This document shows positions 16,504 through 24,781 of a stretch of DNA of 59,347 nt, one piece after another. The position numbers and the translations under genes were made by a program. Source of the stretch: a virus. The notes under the pieces are model-generated. The model saw nothing but the letters and a program-made list of their open reading frames with translations, was not told the origin of the DNA and searched no databases. Location of the stretch: positions 1-59,347 of the IMG/VR virus record IMGVR_UViG_3300044646_000633; one strand, given 5' to 3'. Position 1 is the first letter of the stretch; every line of letters starts with the position of its first letter.

Positions 16504-17217
16504 TCAGCCTCCAGCATTGGCCAGCGCCGCAGAAGCGCCTGCTGCGTTCGGGTTGCCCGCTGAATTGGGGGCCACGGCGATGGTGGTCTTCAGTTCAATC
16601 CCGAGCGAGTTGGCAAAGGCGCCGTAGTGGGCCTGGGCCCTGGCGGCGTTGCCGGCGAACTGACTGTCCTTCGTGTAGGCGCGGTACAAGACATAGTCCT
16701 GCAGAGCGTTGCCGTAGATATCGGGCGAACTGATGTTCCCGGTCACGGCCGTGAAGTCCGTGCCCTCTGCCGGCTCCGAGATATCGACGGGCAATGCCGA
16801 GTAGACCAGGTCAACAGATGCCCCGGACGCAGCGGCCGGTGGGTACACGTAGAAGACCCGCGGATCACGCGGATCGAACATGTAGTGCTTGATGTTCGTG
16901 GACCCGGTTATGTTGTGCCACCCGGGACTCTGAGAGTCCAAGATCTCTCTGGAAGCTAGGCGGATGGCTCCGCGAGTGCCGGCCGTGTTGCGCACGACGT
17001 CAATCAACTTGGTTCCGTTGGTCGGGATGGACTGCCGACTTCCGGCCACAAGTGCCTGCGCAGCGTTCGTCACCATCGCGTCTGGACGATGCACGATGAT
17101 CTCTCGCTGGCCATCGTTCAGGTAGCGGACCAGTTCGGCGACGGGCCAGCGAATGGACGTTGTGTCCTGCAGCGTCTCGACGCAGCGGCGGATGATGGAT
17201 TGAGCGGTGATGGGCAT
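16504..17217 (-). CDS. Head-tail adaptor-like protein (DUF6682-like)
   Basis: 237 aa. The opening MPITAQSIIRRCVETLQDTTSIRWPVAELVRYLNDGQREI closely resembles DUF6682 proteins of podoviruses, which lie between capsid and fibre genes. The rest is mixed alpha/beta with YMFDPRDPRVFYVYPP. It is in the correct place for a gp4-like adaptor or tail tube-like connector below the portal. The 82-bp gap to the fibre gene contains nothing I recognise. The assignment as adaptor is from gene order and resemblance. Confidence 0.8.
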   Translation of the reverse strand: MPITAQSIIRRCVETLQDTTSIRWPVAELVRYLNDGQREIIVHRPDAMVTNAAQALVAGSRQSIPTNGTKLIDVVRNTAGTRGAIRLASREILDSQSPGWHNITGSTNIKHYMFDPRDPRVFYVYPPAAASGASVDLVYSALPVDISEPAEGTDFTAVTGNISSPDIYGNALQDYVLYRAYTKDSQFAGNAARAQAHYGAFANSLGIELKTTIAVAPNSAGNPNAAGASAALANAGG

Positions 17218-17250
17218 GGTTGCTTCGTCCTTGTTTGCTGCGCAGCGAGA

Positions 17251-17865
17251 TCAGCACCACTTTGGATTGGCGCGAGGCACGGATGGGGCGTTGCCTCGAA
17301 AAGCCCGAATGGTGGCCTTGCCAAGGTGGCCCTGGTATTCACCAAACGCCCTGGCGGCGCCCTCCGGGTTGTGCAGCGCGCCAGGCACGCGCATCAGTCG
17401 GTATCGAGCCAAGGACGAGATGGCGTCGGCGTGCTGGGCCAGGATGGCATCTGGCAGTGTCTGCGCGGCGGGGCTCGGCATCAGCGCAGCCTGGATCTCC
17501 AAGCGCGATCCGGCCGCAAGGGAGCGAGTCAGAGTGATCGTCACCTTGTCGCCGGTGACGATGCCAAGGCTGGCGTTCTCGGATGTGGCCGGGTTCTTCT
17601 CTTGCGACAGGAACGACAGGATGCCGATTGGTGAGCCGTTGCAGGTTGCGCGGTACAAATCGACTACTGCGCTTCCGGTAGGCAGGTCAAGGTCGTACTC
17701 GCGGGTCGAGCCCGAGACGGTGATGGCATCAAGCCACTCCACCCATGCTCGGCTGTCGCGGAGGAACTCAGCCGCTGCAAGGTTGATCTCCTGGTCCAGC
17801 ATTGGATCCGGGCACCCTGGCACATACGGCAGGACGCGCGGATACAAGGTCGAGAGCAGAGCCAC
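17251..17865 (-). CDS. Head-tail connector/adaptor protein
   Basis: 204 aa with GTG start at 17865. The sequence begins MALLSTLYPRVLPYVPGCPDPMLDQEINLAAAEFLRDSRAW, a helix-rich pattern of short-tailed phage adaptors, followed by a beta-strand core (TREYDLDLPTGSAVVDLYRATCNG) and a C-terminal helix. It is followed by the DUF6682-like gene. Similar pairs in podoviruses form the ring that links portal to tail. No catalytic motif is visible. Confidence 0.75.
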   Translation of the reverse strand: MALLSTLYPRVLPYVPGCPDPMLDQEINLAAAEFLRDSRAWVEWLDAITVSGSTREYDLDLPTGSAVVDLYRATCNGSPIGILSFLSQEKNPATSENASLGIVTGDKVTITLTRSLAAGSRLEIQAALMPSPAAQTLPDAILAQHADAISSLARYRLMRVPGALHNPEGAARAFGEYQGHLGKATIRAFRGNAPSVPRANPKWC

Positions 17866-17893
17866 GAAGATTCACCTTGCAGGACCGCCGGAC

Positions 17894-18253
17894 TTAGCCG
17901 GCGTCAACAGTGGAGCCTCTTTTGGCCCGCTTGCGCGCAGGCTGCGGTGGCGTGTTGAGCTCCACGGGCAGCCCTGTTCCGGCGTCGAGTTCATCGTCTT
18001 CTTCGCCGCCTTCTGATGTGCCTTCGGCCACCGGTGCATTGAAGTCGGCCAGCTTCAACGCGGCCTCGAAGTCGGCCTCATTGGCGGGGTGGAAGTTGTG
18101 CGTACTCAAGAGCGCAGCCAAGTCCTTGTCGTCGGTGACATCGCACTCCAGTTCGCCATCTGCACTGGCTTCAAAGTCGTAGTTGCGGCCACTCGCCCCG
18201 AGAGCGATGACCGTCCCGTCGGTGCGAGGCTTGATCGATGTGACGAGTTTCAT
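17894..18253 (-). CDS. Hypothetical virion-operon protein
   Basis: 119 aa from ATG at 18253, with GGAG seven bases upstream. An N-terminal beta segment (KLVTSIKPRTDGTVIALG) leads to an acidic middle (GEEDDELDAGTG) and a basic C-terminus (PARKRAKRG). It lies just after the terminator at 18267-18298 and before the adaptors. Podovirus genomes often have a small acidic protein here; no function is assigned. Confidence 0.75.
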   Translation of the reverse strand: MKLVTSIKPRTDGTVIALGASGRNYDFEASADGELECDVTDDKDLAALLSTHNFHPANEADFEAALKLADFNAPVAEGTSEGGEEDDELDAGTGLPVELNTPPQPARKRAKRGSTVDAG

Positions 18254-18266
18254 TTCCAGTCTCCAG

Positions 18267-18298
18267 AAAAAAGGGGCGGGAGAAGGACATCCCGCCCC
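18267..18298 (-). terminator. Strong intrinsic terminator after the capsid genes
   Basis: On the minus strand, GGGGCGGGA pairs perfectly with TCCCGCCCC across an 8-base loop and is followed by six T residues. It lies between the decoration gene (ends 18366) and the 119-aa gene. It would trim transcripts after major capsid and decoration, raising their level relative to adaptors and fibres, or act with antitermination. It is the clearest terminator in the window. Confidence 0.93.
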
Positions 18299-18365
18299 AC
18301 CCCCGTGGGTCAACATTGAAGGCTTGTCGTGCCCATCAGGTCGTCAATGGGGCCTCTGCGCCAGA

Positions 18366-18854
18366 TCAGGCGGGGCGATACCACAGCGTCAGGGCAAGCT
18401 GGCCAGCAACGGCTGTTGCCGCAGCGGCCGTCAGGATGATGCCGATCTGACGGTCAACCTGGGATTGCTGCACCAGCTTCAGCGGCCGAGAGGCCAAGAT
18501 GCCGGACGCGGAGCCGCCTGCGGTGCGGCCGATGGTTTGACCCGTTGCCCAGGCGGCACCTCCGTCGGCGGCGGCCGTCGAAAGCGCGGTGACGGCGGCG
18601 TTGACCACGCCCACCGAATAGGCGAGCGTAGGCGTGGCGTTGCTGTCAAGCTGCGCAGCGTCAATCTCAAACGCCACGGGAACATGGCCGGCCGGCAGGA
18701 TGCCAACGGCGCCGCAGACTCCATTGGCGAGGTCGGCGGTGGCAAGCGACACCGGGTATCGCTGGCAGACGACGGTGGCGTCCGAGCCATGGACGGCCTG
18801 CGAGCGACCAGTAAAAAAGTCGTTCGCGTTGTTGGTTGCGGCAGAAAAAGGCAT
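18366..18854 (-). CDS. Probable head decoration protein
   Basis: 162 aa, start ATG at 18854 with GGAG upstream. It follows the major capsid gene by 38 bases. The composition is Ala, Thr and Val-rich with few charged residues (LATADLANGVCGAVGILPAGHVPVAF), suggesting an all-beta protein. Small proteins encoded directly after the capsid gene in this phage type are often decoration or cement proteins. Position is the main evidence. Expression should follow that of the capsid gene and stop at the terminator at 18298. Confidence 0.7.
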   Translation of the reverse strand: MPFSAATNNANDFFTGRSQAVHGSDATVVCQRYPVSLATADLANGVCGAVGILPAGHVPVAFEIDAAQLDSNATPTLAYSVGVVNAAVTALSTAAADGGAAWATGQTIGRTAGGSASGILASRPLKLVQQSQVDRQIGIILTAAAATAVAGQLALTLWYRPA

Positions 18855-18892
18855 ATCAGTCTCCTTTGTTCAGGTGTGGTGACAACGAAGGC

Positions 18893-20011
18893 TCAGCGGT
18901 TCGCTGCGGCGGTATCGAGGCTGAACACCCCGAAGTCCTGCGCGCCCGTGCCGTCGTGCGTGAACGTGACCTTCTTCATGCCGAAGATCGAAGAGGTCGT
19001 GATGACCACCTTGTCGCCGTTGTCGCGAGTCTCTTCGTTCCAGTCAAAGCGCATGTTCGTGCCCGGGGAGCCGAAGGCCACAACCGCGGCCTGAGAGCCC
19101 ATGAACAACGAGCGAGCGGCCTCGATGTTGGCGCCAGCGCCTGCGTTGCCGAATCGGATCACGTTGCGGTGCGAGTGCAGGATCACGCCGCGGTACATGC
19201 CGAGGGAGCCCTTGAACAGGGGGCTGCTGCGGCCTTCGGCGGCAGCCGCAGCCTTCTGGATGTCCAGCCACTGCCCCGTGGCCGTGTTGGCGCGAAGGTC
19301 GTCCTCCTGGAACGTGTGCATGACGCAGACGAACGTCTCGTTTCCTTCGATCTTGCAGGGCTGCAGCACCGGGATGTTGGTGGCGCCACCGCCCTGTGCG
19401 TCGGCTCGTGTCTTGGCCCGATCCACGAGGCGAAGATCGAATCTGTCGCCCACGGCGATGTTGTTGAAGGCGGTCGCCGCGTTGCCAAACAGGGTGTGAT
19501 TCGCGTCCGGGGTGACCAGTGGGTTACTGGACCGGCCGGCGTATCCCAGCGGCAGCAGAAAGTTCGGGTTCACGCCACGCGCGCCGGACAGGTAGATAAA
19601 CAGCAGCTCATCCATCAGTCGGGCCCACCAGCTCGACTGCTGGCGCTTGGCGCGCTCGCGCAGGTCGTGCAGCGTGCGCTTGCGGGTCATGCGACCGCCC
19701 GTGTTCACGCCACACCGAGCCTGGTCGATGTAGATCGTGTCGGTGTAGAACTTCTGACCTTCTTCCTTGCCTTCGAGGATGTCTTCGCCCTCGACGGGGG
19801 CCATCTTCAGTTCGGCAAGCAGGTCGTAGGAGATCATTTCGCCAGCGTCGGTCTCCAGATCCGTCAAGATCTGAATTGGCACCTCGGCCTCAGAGCCGCG
19901 CGCCATGAATCGCTGGTTGAAATAGGACTTCTGGGACTGATCGAAGGCCAGCAAGCCAGCCCACTTCTTTACAGCCTTGGGATCATTGACCCCGATGATG
20001 GTACGAGCCAT
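18893..20011 (-). CDS. N4gp56-type major capsid protein
   Basis: 372 aa. The region TRKRTLHDLRERAKRQQSSW (~107-126) followed by RLMDELLFIYLSGARG is the recognisable signature of N4gp56-family capsid proteins, which have the HK97 fold. The C-terminus (GMKKVTFTHDGTGAQDFGVFSLDTAAANR) is also typical. Start ATG at 20011 has GGAG upstream. Scaffold and a CsrA-like gene are upstream, decoration and a strong terminator downstream, so it forms the head shell. A copy of the CGTGGCAAGCGTGGCA-like repeat lies ~75 bases before the start. Confidence 0.95.
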   Translation of the reverse strand: MARTIIGVNDPKAVKKWAGLLAFDQSQKSYFNQRFMARGSEAEVPIQILTDLETDAGEMISYDLLAELKMAPVEGEDILEGKEEGQKFYTDTIYIDQARCGVNTGGRMTRKRTLHDLRERAKRQQSSWWARLMDELLFIYLSGARGVNPNFLLPLGYAGRSSNPLVTPDANHTLFGNAATAFNNIAVGDRFDLRLVDRAKTRADAQGGGATNIPVLQPCKIEGNETFVCVMHTFQEDDLRANTATGQWLDIQKAAAAAEGRSSPLFKGSLGMYRGVILHSHRNVIRFGNAGAGANIEAARSLFMGSQAAVVAFGSPGTNMRFDWNEETRDNGDKVVITTSSIFGMKKVTFTHDGTGAQDFGVFSLDTAAANR

Positions 20012-20081
20012 GGAAACACTCCTTTGGGTTGAACCTCAAGGAGCACGTCCTGCGCTCGCCTGCTGCTATCAGCGTGTGGCG

Positions 20082-20300
20082 CTACATTGCCACGCTTGGT
20101 ACGGATTGGTCTTGGTCTGCGAACTCGGTGTTCGCCTTCTCGATTTGCACTGCGGGCGGCGCAGTCACGCGCAGCCGAACCAGTTGGCCGGACTTCTGCT
20201 TTTCAGCAAGCTCGACAACGGCCACGGCCTCACCGAGCCCGCCGCCGAGGGAGAGGACAACCCTCTCCCCGGGGCGAACATCCATCATCAGCGACGGCAT
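20082..20300 (-). CDS. CsrA-like small RNA-binding protein
   Basis: 72 aa, start ATG at 20300 with GGAG five bases upstream. The pattern GERVVLSLGGGLGEAVAVVELAE...GQLVRLRVTAPPAVQIEKA resembles CsrA, whose core ends in VRxGVxAPxxxxVxRxE. CsrA is a dimer that binds GGA motifs in mRNA leaders. The N-terminus lacks the usual LxLTR residues, so RNA binding is uncertain. It lies between scaffold and capsid genes, about 70 bases before the capsid start. It could tune head gene translation or interfere with host Csr. The resemblance is seen by eye only. Confidence 0.6.
   Translation of the reverse strand: MPSLMMDVRPGERVVLSLGGGLGEAVAVVELAEKQKSGQLVRLRVTAPPAVQIEKANTEFADQDQSVPSVAM
20088..20105 (-). promoter_or_regulatory. 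Degenerate copy of the CGTGGCAAGCGTGGCA repeat
   Basis: On the minus strand the sequence is CCGTACCAAGCGTGGCAA, matching the consensus CCGTGGCAAGCGTGGCAA at 16 of 18 bases. It overlaps the last codons of the CsrA-like gene and sits ~75 bases upstream of the capsid start. The orientation relative to the downstream gene is the same as in the other copies. Being within a coding end, it may be partly coincidental. Confidence 0.4.
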
Positions 20301-20322
20301 GCGCGCTCCAGCCTTCCTTGGG

Positions 20323-21294
20323 TTAGGCCGCGCGCAAGAAACGCTCGCGCTGCGTCGGGGTCATCCGCGCTATCGCTGCCTCGTAGGCCATGCCATCGAG
20401 GGCCAGGACGTCGGCAAACTCGCCTTCCACGTCCCCCGGCCCGTCGCCGCCGGGCACATTGGCCAGCGTTACGGGCACCGCGTCAACGGGCGGAGTGCGC
20501 TTGGCCGATGGCTTGCTGTTGGTGGGCGCCGGGTTGTCTCGGGCCGGTGGCGCGGTCAGTCCGTGAAGGGCCTGCACGCGCCGATGCGCCTCCTGCAGAA
20601 ACCACTCCATCGGCTTGTCCGAATTGGTGGACTTGTTGGCCAGCGTCTTCACGAACTGGTCCAGGTCCTCCATCTTCTCGGAGTCCTTGCGGTAGTCGAG
20701 CCCGCCTTCTTTGGCCGCCTTGTCCAGGAACGAATCGACTGTGTTCTGCCATGCCTGCTGCGCACTCTGCGCAGTCATTTCCTGGCTGATCTCGGCCTTG
20801 GTGCGCGCGATGGTCAGCGTCTCGCGCTCGCTCAGAAGCTCGGCGCGCTGGGTCTCGAAGTCGTCGAACTCCATTTCGCCGGATCGGAACTTGCGCTTCA
20901 ACTCCGCTTCGCGCTCGGCAAGCTCCTGCACCTTGGTGTCGTAGTCCGCGGGAAGGGGCGCCTCGTAGCGCGAGCCCTGCTGGCGGGCCTGCGCGGGGGC
21001 GGGCGTTTCATCGGCGGCGGGATCGGTCGCGGCGGCCGGCGCATCTTCGGTCTTGTCGGCGGCGGCCTTGTCGGCGGCGCCCTTGCCTTCGACAGGGGCG
21101 GCGTCGCTCGACGCCTTATCGTCGTCGTCGTCGTCTTCGTCGTCGTCTTCGTCCCGTCCGTCGTTGTCGCTGCCTTCTTCGCCAGCAATACGCTGCATCG
21201 CGGCGAGCTCATCGGGGGTCAAGTCTGAGGACTCGACGGCCTCTCGCTCTTCCGGGGTCAGTGTGGCCAGTGCGTCGGCATCAAGCTTGCTCAT
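20323..21294 (-). CDS. Capsid scaffolding protein
   Basis: 323 aa, start ATG at 21294. A very acidic low-complexity N-terminal third (DDDEDDDDDDK) and an Ala/Pro/Asp-rich linker precede a long helical, coiled-coil-forming middle (~120-230, KVQELAEREAELKRKF) and a small C-terminal domain ending AIARMTPTQRERFLRAA. This is the usual build of podovirus scaffolding proteins, and it lies two genes before the capsid gene. It should assist procapsid assembly and then leave the head. No protease motif is visible. Confidence 0.85.
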   Translation of the reverse strand: MSKLDADALATLTPEEREAVESSDLTPDELAAMQRIAGEEGSDNDGRDEDDDEDDDDDDKASSDAAPVEGKGAADKAAADKTEDAPAAATDPAADETPAPAQARQQGSRYEAPLPADYDTKVQELAEREAELKRKFRSGEMEFDDFETQRAELLSERETLTIARTKAEISQEMTAQSAQQAWQNTVDSFLDKAAKEGGLDYRKDSEKMEDLDQFVKTLANKSTNSDKPMEWFLQEAHRRVQALHGLTAPPARDNPAPTNSKPSAKRTPPVDAVPVTLANVPGGDGPGDVEGEFADVLALDGMAYEAAIARMTPTQRERFLRAA

Positions 21295-21350
21295 GCGCGC
21301 GTCCTTTCAGGTTGGTTGGTGGGGGGGTTGGATCCAAAGGTCTTCGCGGG

Positions 21351-21542
21351 TCAATCCGCGTCGTCGGCCGCGACCTTTGCTGCGGCCATCATCTTCTCCT
21401 TGGCCAGGGCCTGCGCTGCAGCAAGCCTCTTAGGGTCGGCCTTGATCTTCTCGGCTTCCATGAGAGTGTTCAGGTCGCCCTCGATCCGCCAGCGGTTGTC
21501 ATCGCTGATGGCGATGGCGCGAGAGGTCTTGGTCTTGGCCAT
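21351..21542 (-). CDS. Small conserved virion-operon protein
   Basis: 63 aa, start ATG at 21542 with GGGAG upstream. Highly charged and helical (LNTLMEAEKIKADPKRLAAAQALAKEKMMAAAKVAADDAD). It lies between the large internal-type protein and scaffold. Its composition resembles short head-assembly helpers, but no family is recognised. It is accepted as real because of its Shine-Dalgarno, spacing and codon use. Confidence 0.75.
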   Translation of the reverse strand: MAKTKTSRAIAISDDNRWRIEGDLNTLMEAEKIKADPKRLAAAQALAKEKMMAAAKVAADDAD

Positions 21543-21575
21543 GGGGTGCTCCCTGGTTCAGTTGGTGATTGGCGC

Positions 21576-23312
21576 TCAACGGGGTACTGCGCCGATGGTT
21601 GCGAACTCGTCGGCCACCGCCTGCGGGTTGCGCGGCATGGCCGGGCGCGGCGCTGAAGCGGCCGGCGCCGTTGGCCTGGGTGCGGGCGCGGGCACTGCGG
21701 ATGGCGCGGCCTGCGCCGGCAGCCACTGCACGCCCTCGACGGGTCGCCCACCCGGGCCCAGCTTGATCGTGAACTTGGCGCCGGGCGGAATCTTGCCCGC
21801 AGCGCCAGCGGCCTCTGCCTCGGCCATGGTGTTGAACACCAGCGGTGCGGCACCGGCTGCACCTGTGGGCGCGGGCGCCGGAGCGCCCGGGGCGGGGGCG
21901 CCACCAGCACGGGCTGTCGACATCGCGTCAAAGAACTCCAGCGCCTGTCTGGTGACCTTCTCGGCCTCCTTCGCGCTCCCCTGGCTGGCGGTGACTGCCT
22001 TGCCGTAGATGTCGCGGGCGAACTCTTCGCGCGACTGCGTGCGCGACTGGTTGGCCCACACGAGGGCATCGGCCATGCTGTTGACGCCAGGCACCTTGGC
22101 GTCGAGCGCCCACTTGGCAAGCTGCACGGTCGCGGGCGCATCCTTGCCTACCGTGCCGGGTGCTGCGCTGATGATGCCGACCTTCACCGCCTCAAGGTCT
22201 GCGGCCGTGGCGCTCGGATTGTTCTGCTTGTAAAGGGCGACCGCGGCGTTGGCGCGCGTCTCCGCCTCCTTTCGGGCCTGGGAGTCCGAAGCGGCCTGTC
22301 GTCTTGCGGCTGCATCGGCCCGCGCGTTGTCCGCCTTGATGTTGTCGATGCTGGCGCCAGTCTGTGCAACCTGGTTGGTGTTGCCGGCCACCTGGGATGT
22401 CGTCAGGTTCTCGTCCCTGATTGCCTGGGCAAGGTCCTTGTTGACCTCTTCCATCATCTTCAGAGCGCGCGTCGGGTTCACGTCCAGCAGGCCAACGGCG
22501 GCGTACAGCTTGGCCTGCTCGCCACGGCTCAGGGTTTCAAACCGCGCCCTGCCGTCGTTGCCAACTACGGACAGGCCCACCAGTCCGTTCTTGTCCGGCG
22601 TGGACATCGTGATCCGCCTGGATGTTTGGTTCACGAAGACCGTCGTTGCGCCGATCTGGTCCTCGGTCGCCTTGTACTCCTTGGTGCGCTGGGCGACGAA
22701 GGCATCTTCGGCCGCGGTGCGGCGCTCGGCCTCAAGCGAGCGCAGTCGCTCAATGTCGCCCGTCGCTGCAGCGATGGCCGCCATCTGGCCGCTCACGCGC
22801 TGGCGGTACTCGGGCGACAGCGGATCGACAGCGCCTCGCACCGTCAGGGCTTGCTCGTTGGCGGCGTTGGATCCACCGCGCACCGCAGGCGCTGCAGGCA
22901 TGACGCCTGCGGCCGGGCCCGTGACTGCGGGCGCGGGACCGACGGCCGCGTCCGGCGCTGCAGCAGCTGGCGCCTGGGCGGCGGCTGGCATCACCCCTTG
23001 GCGCGCTGCGTTCTCGGCCATCACGGCGTTGTCGGACGCCTGCAGTGCCGCGTTGAAGTCGGCATCGAGGGCTGCATTGGTTGCGGGCCGATCGACGCCC
23101 TGAATCGTGTCGGTCAGGCCGCGCGTCAGTTGCGCAACCTCGGATCGTCTGCGCGCTTCCTCTGTGGCAGCGTTGATCTGCAGGCGGGTTGCTTCCTTGC
23201 GAAGCTCGCGCTCTTCGTCTTCCTTCTTCTGCCGTTCGACCCGCTCCTTGCGGTCGAGGGCATCGGTTGCGATGCGGCTGCCAAGCCCAAAGCCAGCCTG
23301 AAAGGCGCCCAT
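21576..23312 (-). CDS. Probable internal virion protein
   Basis: 578 aa, start ATG at 23312 with GGAGG seven bases upstream. The N-terminus has a long charged helix (DRKERVERQKKEDEERELRKEA) predicted to be coiled coil; an Ala/Pro-rich segment (~105-150) and further long helices follow, ending in a Pro/Ala-rich tail. It has no signal peptide. Position between the S74-type protein and scaffold, plus helix-rich composition, fits ejection or internal core proteins of podoviruses. A direct family match is not recognised. Confidence 0.75.
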   Translation of the reverse strand: MGAFQAGFGLGSRIATDALDRKERVERQKKEDEERELRKEATRLQINAATEEARRRSEVAQLTRGLTDTIQGVDRPATNAALDADFNAALQASDNAVMAENAARQGVMPAAAQAPAAAAPDAAVGPAPAVTGPAAGVMPAAPAVRGGSNAANEQALTVRGAVDPLSPEYRQRVSGQMAAIAAATGDIERLRSLEAERRTAAEDAFVAQRTKEYKATEDQIGATTVFVNQTSRRITMSTPDKNGLVGLSVVGNDGRARFETLSRGEQAKLYAAVGLLDVNPTRALKMMEEVNKDLAQAIRDENLTTSQVAGNTNQVAQTGASIDNIKADNARADAAARRQAASDSQARKEAETRANAAVALYKQNNPSATAADLEAVKVGIISAAPGTVGKDAPATVQLAKWALDAKVPGVNSMADALVWANQSRTQSREEFARDIYGKAVTASQGSAKEAEKVTRQALEFFDAMSTARAGGAPAPGAPAPAPTGAAGAAPLVFNTMAEAEAAGAAGKIPPGAKFTIKLGPGGRPVEGVQWLPAQAAPSAVPAPAPRPTAPAASAPRPAMPRNPQAVADEFATIGAVPR

Positions 23313-23314
23313 CT

Positions 23315-24331
23315 TTAGACCTCCACCATTTCAAGACCGAGGCGCTTGTAGTCCACCGAAGCGAACCCGAGATCGTCGCGCGATACGGCATCCGGGAACT
23401 TGCTTTCCACCTCGTCGGCCATGACCCCGCGGTAACGCTTGCCATCGGTCGTCCCGATGTAGGCGAACTCGTAGAGACCCAGGCCCGTGCGCTCGTCGCG
23501 GCCCACGGGGACCACGCCCGTTTTCAGGCGCGGGTCCGAGGGAAGAAACTTGGTCGTTGCCGCGCCGGCTGCCGCACCAAGGATGGTGTTGAACGGATCG
23601 CTCGATGCGGCGATCTGGTCCTGCGCGTTCTTGAATCCGGCCTGGGCGTTGAACATGCTGCTCGCGTTGGCGCCCATCTGTCCGGCGACGGTGGCAGCGG
23701 CTCCGTATCCACTATTCATGCCGGAGACGCCAGAGTTCACCACGTTCACACCGCCAGCGGCCATGCTCGCGCCCTGGCCGGTGGCCTGCATGCTCATCGC
23801 CGGGTAGCCGGCAAGCGCGTTGTTCGCGCGGTCGGTCAGGGCGTAGCCTTCGGTGCGCGCGGCGCGGCGCGCGTTGTTGGAGGCGCCGGCCCTCACGGCC
23901 GCTTCGCCCAGGACAAGGGCTGTGTCATCAGATCGACCAGAGCCCGGCATGACGCCACGTCGCGCCAGATCCCGGGCCGAGGATGCGCGTGCGTTGGCAA
24001 TGGCGATAGAAGCATCGGCGCCGGCCTGTCGAGCCAACACGTCTGCGCGCTGGTTGGCGTCGAAGGTCGTGGCGTCGTTGGCCATGCGGTCCTGCACGCC
24101 GGACAGCATGGAGCGCCTGGTGAGCATCCATTCGCGATCAGCACGCGAGTCGGCCACGCCTTGGCGTGCGCTATCGAGCGCAAACTGCGTGACCTCGCGC
24201 TGCAGCGGCAGCATGCTTTCGCTGTTGGCAAGGATGCGATTGAGGGCCCTGTCCTGGCTGTCCATGGATCGGACTTGCGCCTCAACAAGTCGCGGGTCTG
24301 GCGCTGGCGCGCTTGAGCTTTTGCTACCCAT
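23315..24331 (-). CDS. Virion protein with C-terminal S74 self-cleaving chaperone
   Basis: 338 aa from ATG at 24331, chosen for GGAG seven bases upstream. The N-terminal two thirds are helical and Ala-rich. The last 74 residues match the intramolecular chaperone (peptidase S74) seen at the ends of endosialidase-type fibres: SDPRLK holds the Ser-Lys dyad (about Ser265, Lys270), followed by YRGVMADEV and GFASVDYKRLGLEMV. In that family the chaperone helps trimer folding and then cuts itself off. Here it is attached to a helix-rich protein among head genes, not to a fibre. The gene overlaps the GNAT-like gene by 8 bases. Confidence 0.85.
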   Translation of the reverse strand: MGSKSSSAPAPDPRLVEAQVRSMDSQDRALNRILANSESMLPLQREVTQFALDSARQGVADSRADREWMLTRRSMLSGVQDRMANDATTFDANQRADVLARQAGADASIAIANARASSARDLARRGVMPGSGRSDDTALVLGEAAVRAGASNNARRAARTEGYALTDRANNALAGYPAMSMQATGQGASMAAGGVNVVNSGVSGMNSGYGAAATVAGQMGANASSMFNAQAGFKNAQDQIAASSDPFNTILGAAAGAATTKFLPSDPRLKTGVVPVGRDERTGLGLYEFAYIGTTDGKRYRGVMADEVESKFPDAVSRDDLGFASVDYKRLGLEMVEV

Positions 24332-24752
24332 GCTTGTTCTCCAGGAATCGGCACTCATCGCGCCACATGACATAGAGGATCACGTCACCACCATCGGCAG
24401 CCGCGGCCCGAAGGCGGGCCTCTTCTCGAAAACCCAGGTGCTCGTCGAAGCGACGCGCGACCTTGTTGTTGGCGTCCACGTAGCCGCTGACGCGCTTGAG
24501 CCCGCAGACCAGGAACGGGTAGGCGAAGCACGCGCGCAGGTAGTCGCGTGTCAACCAGCGAGCGCCGGGCTCTGCGGCGACATGCATCCAGGCGTTGAAC
24601 TGGTTGATGCCCTCAAAGAGCACGCCGGCCACCAGTCGGCCGCTGCGCTGCAGGCCAATGGCCACCATGTCCTCGGACGTGCGCATGCCCGGGATCAGCG
24701 AGCGCATGAATGCCGCGACCTTGGGCACGTCGTAGACAAAAGCGTGGGACAT
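24324..24752 (-). CDS. GNAT-like acetyltransferase-fold virion-operon protein
   Basis: 142 aa from ATG at 24752 (MSHAFVYDVPKVAAFM). The pattern LVAGVLFEGINQFNAWMHVAAE, then YAFPFLV-like helix, VSGYVDANNKVARRFDEHLGFREEARLRAA, fits the GNAT fold: the N-x-x-x-x-x-x-x-x-LGF segment is the usual acetyl-CoA-binding end. Such genes are widespread between lysis and head genes in podoviruses; targets are unknown. No Shine-Dalgarno precedes it; instead the CGTGGCAAGCGTGGCA repeat lies 12 bases before the start. Confidence 0.8.
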   Translation of the reverse strand: MSHAFVYDVPKVAAFMRSLIPGMRTSEDMVAIGLQRSGRLVAGVLFEGINQFNAWMHVAAEPGARWLTRDYLRACFAYPFLVCGLKRVSGYVDANNKVARRFDEHLGFREEARLRAAAADGGDVILYVMWRDECRFLENKHG

Positions 24753-24764
24753 AGACGGCAAGCC

Positions 24765-24781
24765 TGCCACGCTTGCCACGG
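24765..24781 (-). promoter_or_regulatory. CGTGGCAAGCGTGGCA repeat, copy A
   Basis: Minus strand CCGTGGCAAGCGTGGCA fills most of the 29-bp gap between Rz and the GNAT-like gene, ending 12 bases before the start codon. It contains two direct GTGGCA units nine bases apart. Identical copies occur at 29604-29620 and 47253-47268. Possible roles are a phage-specific transcription or translation element. Confidence 0.6.

Noticed and set aside
24765-24781. Sigma54 promoter for the GTGGCA repeat
   Set aside because: The GG and GC elements are not at the required ten-base interval.
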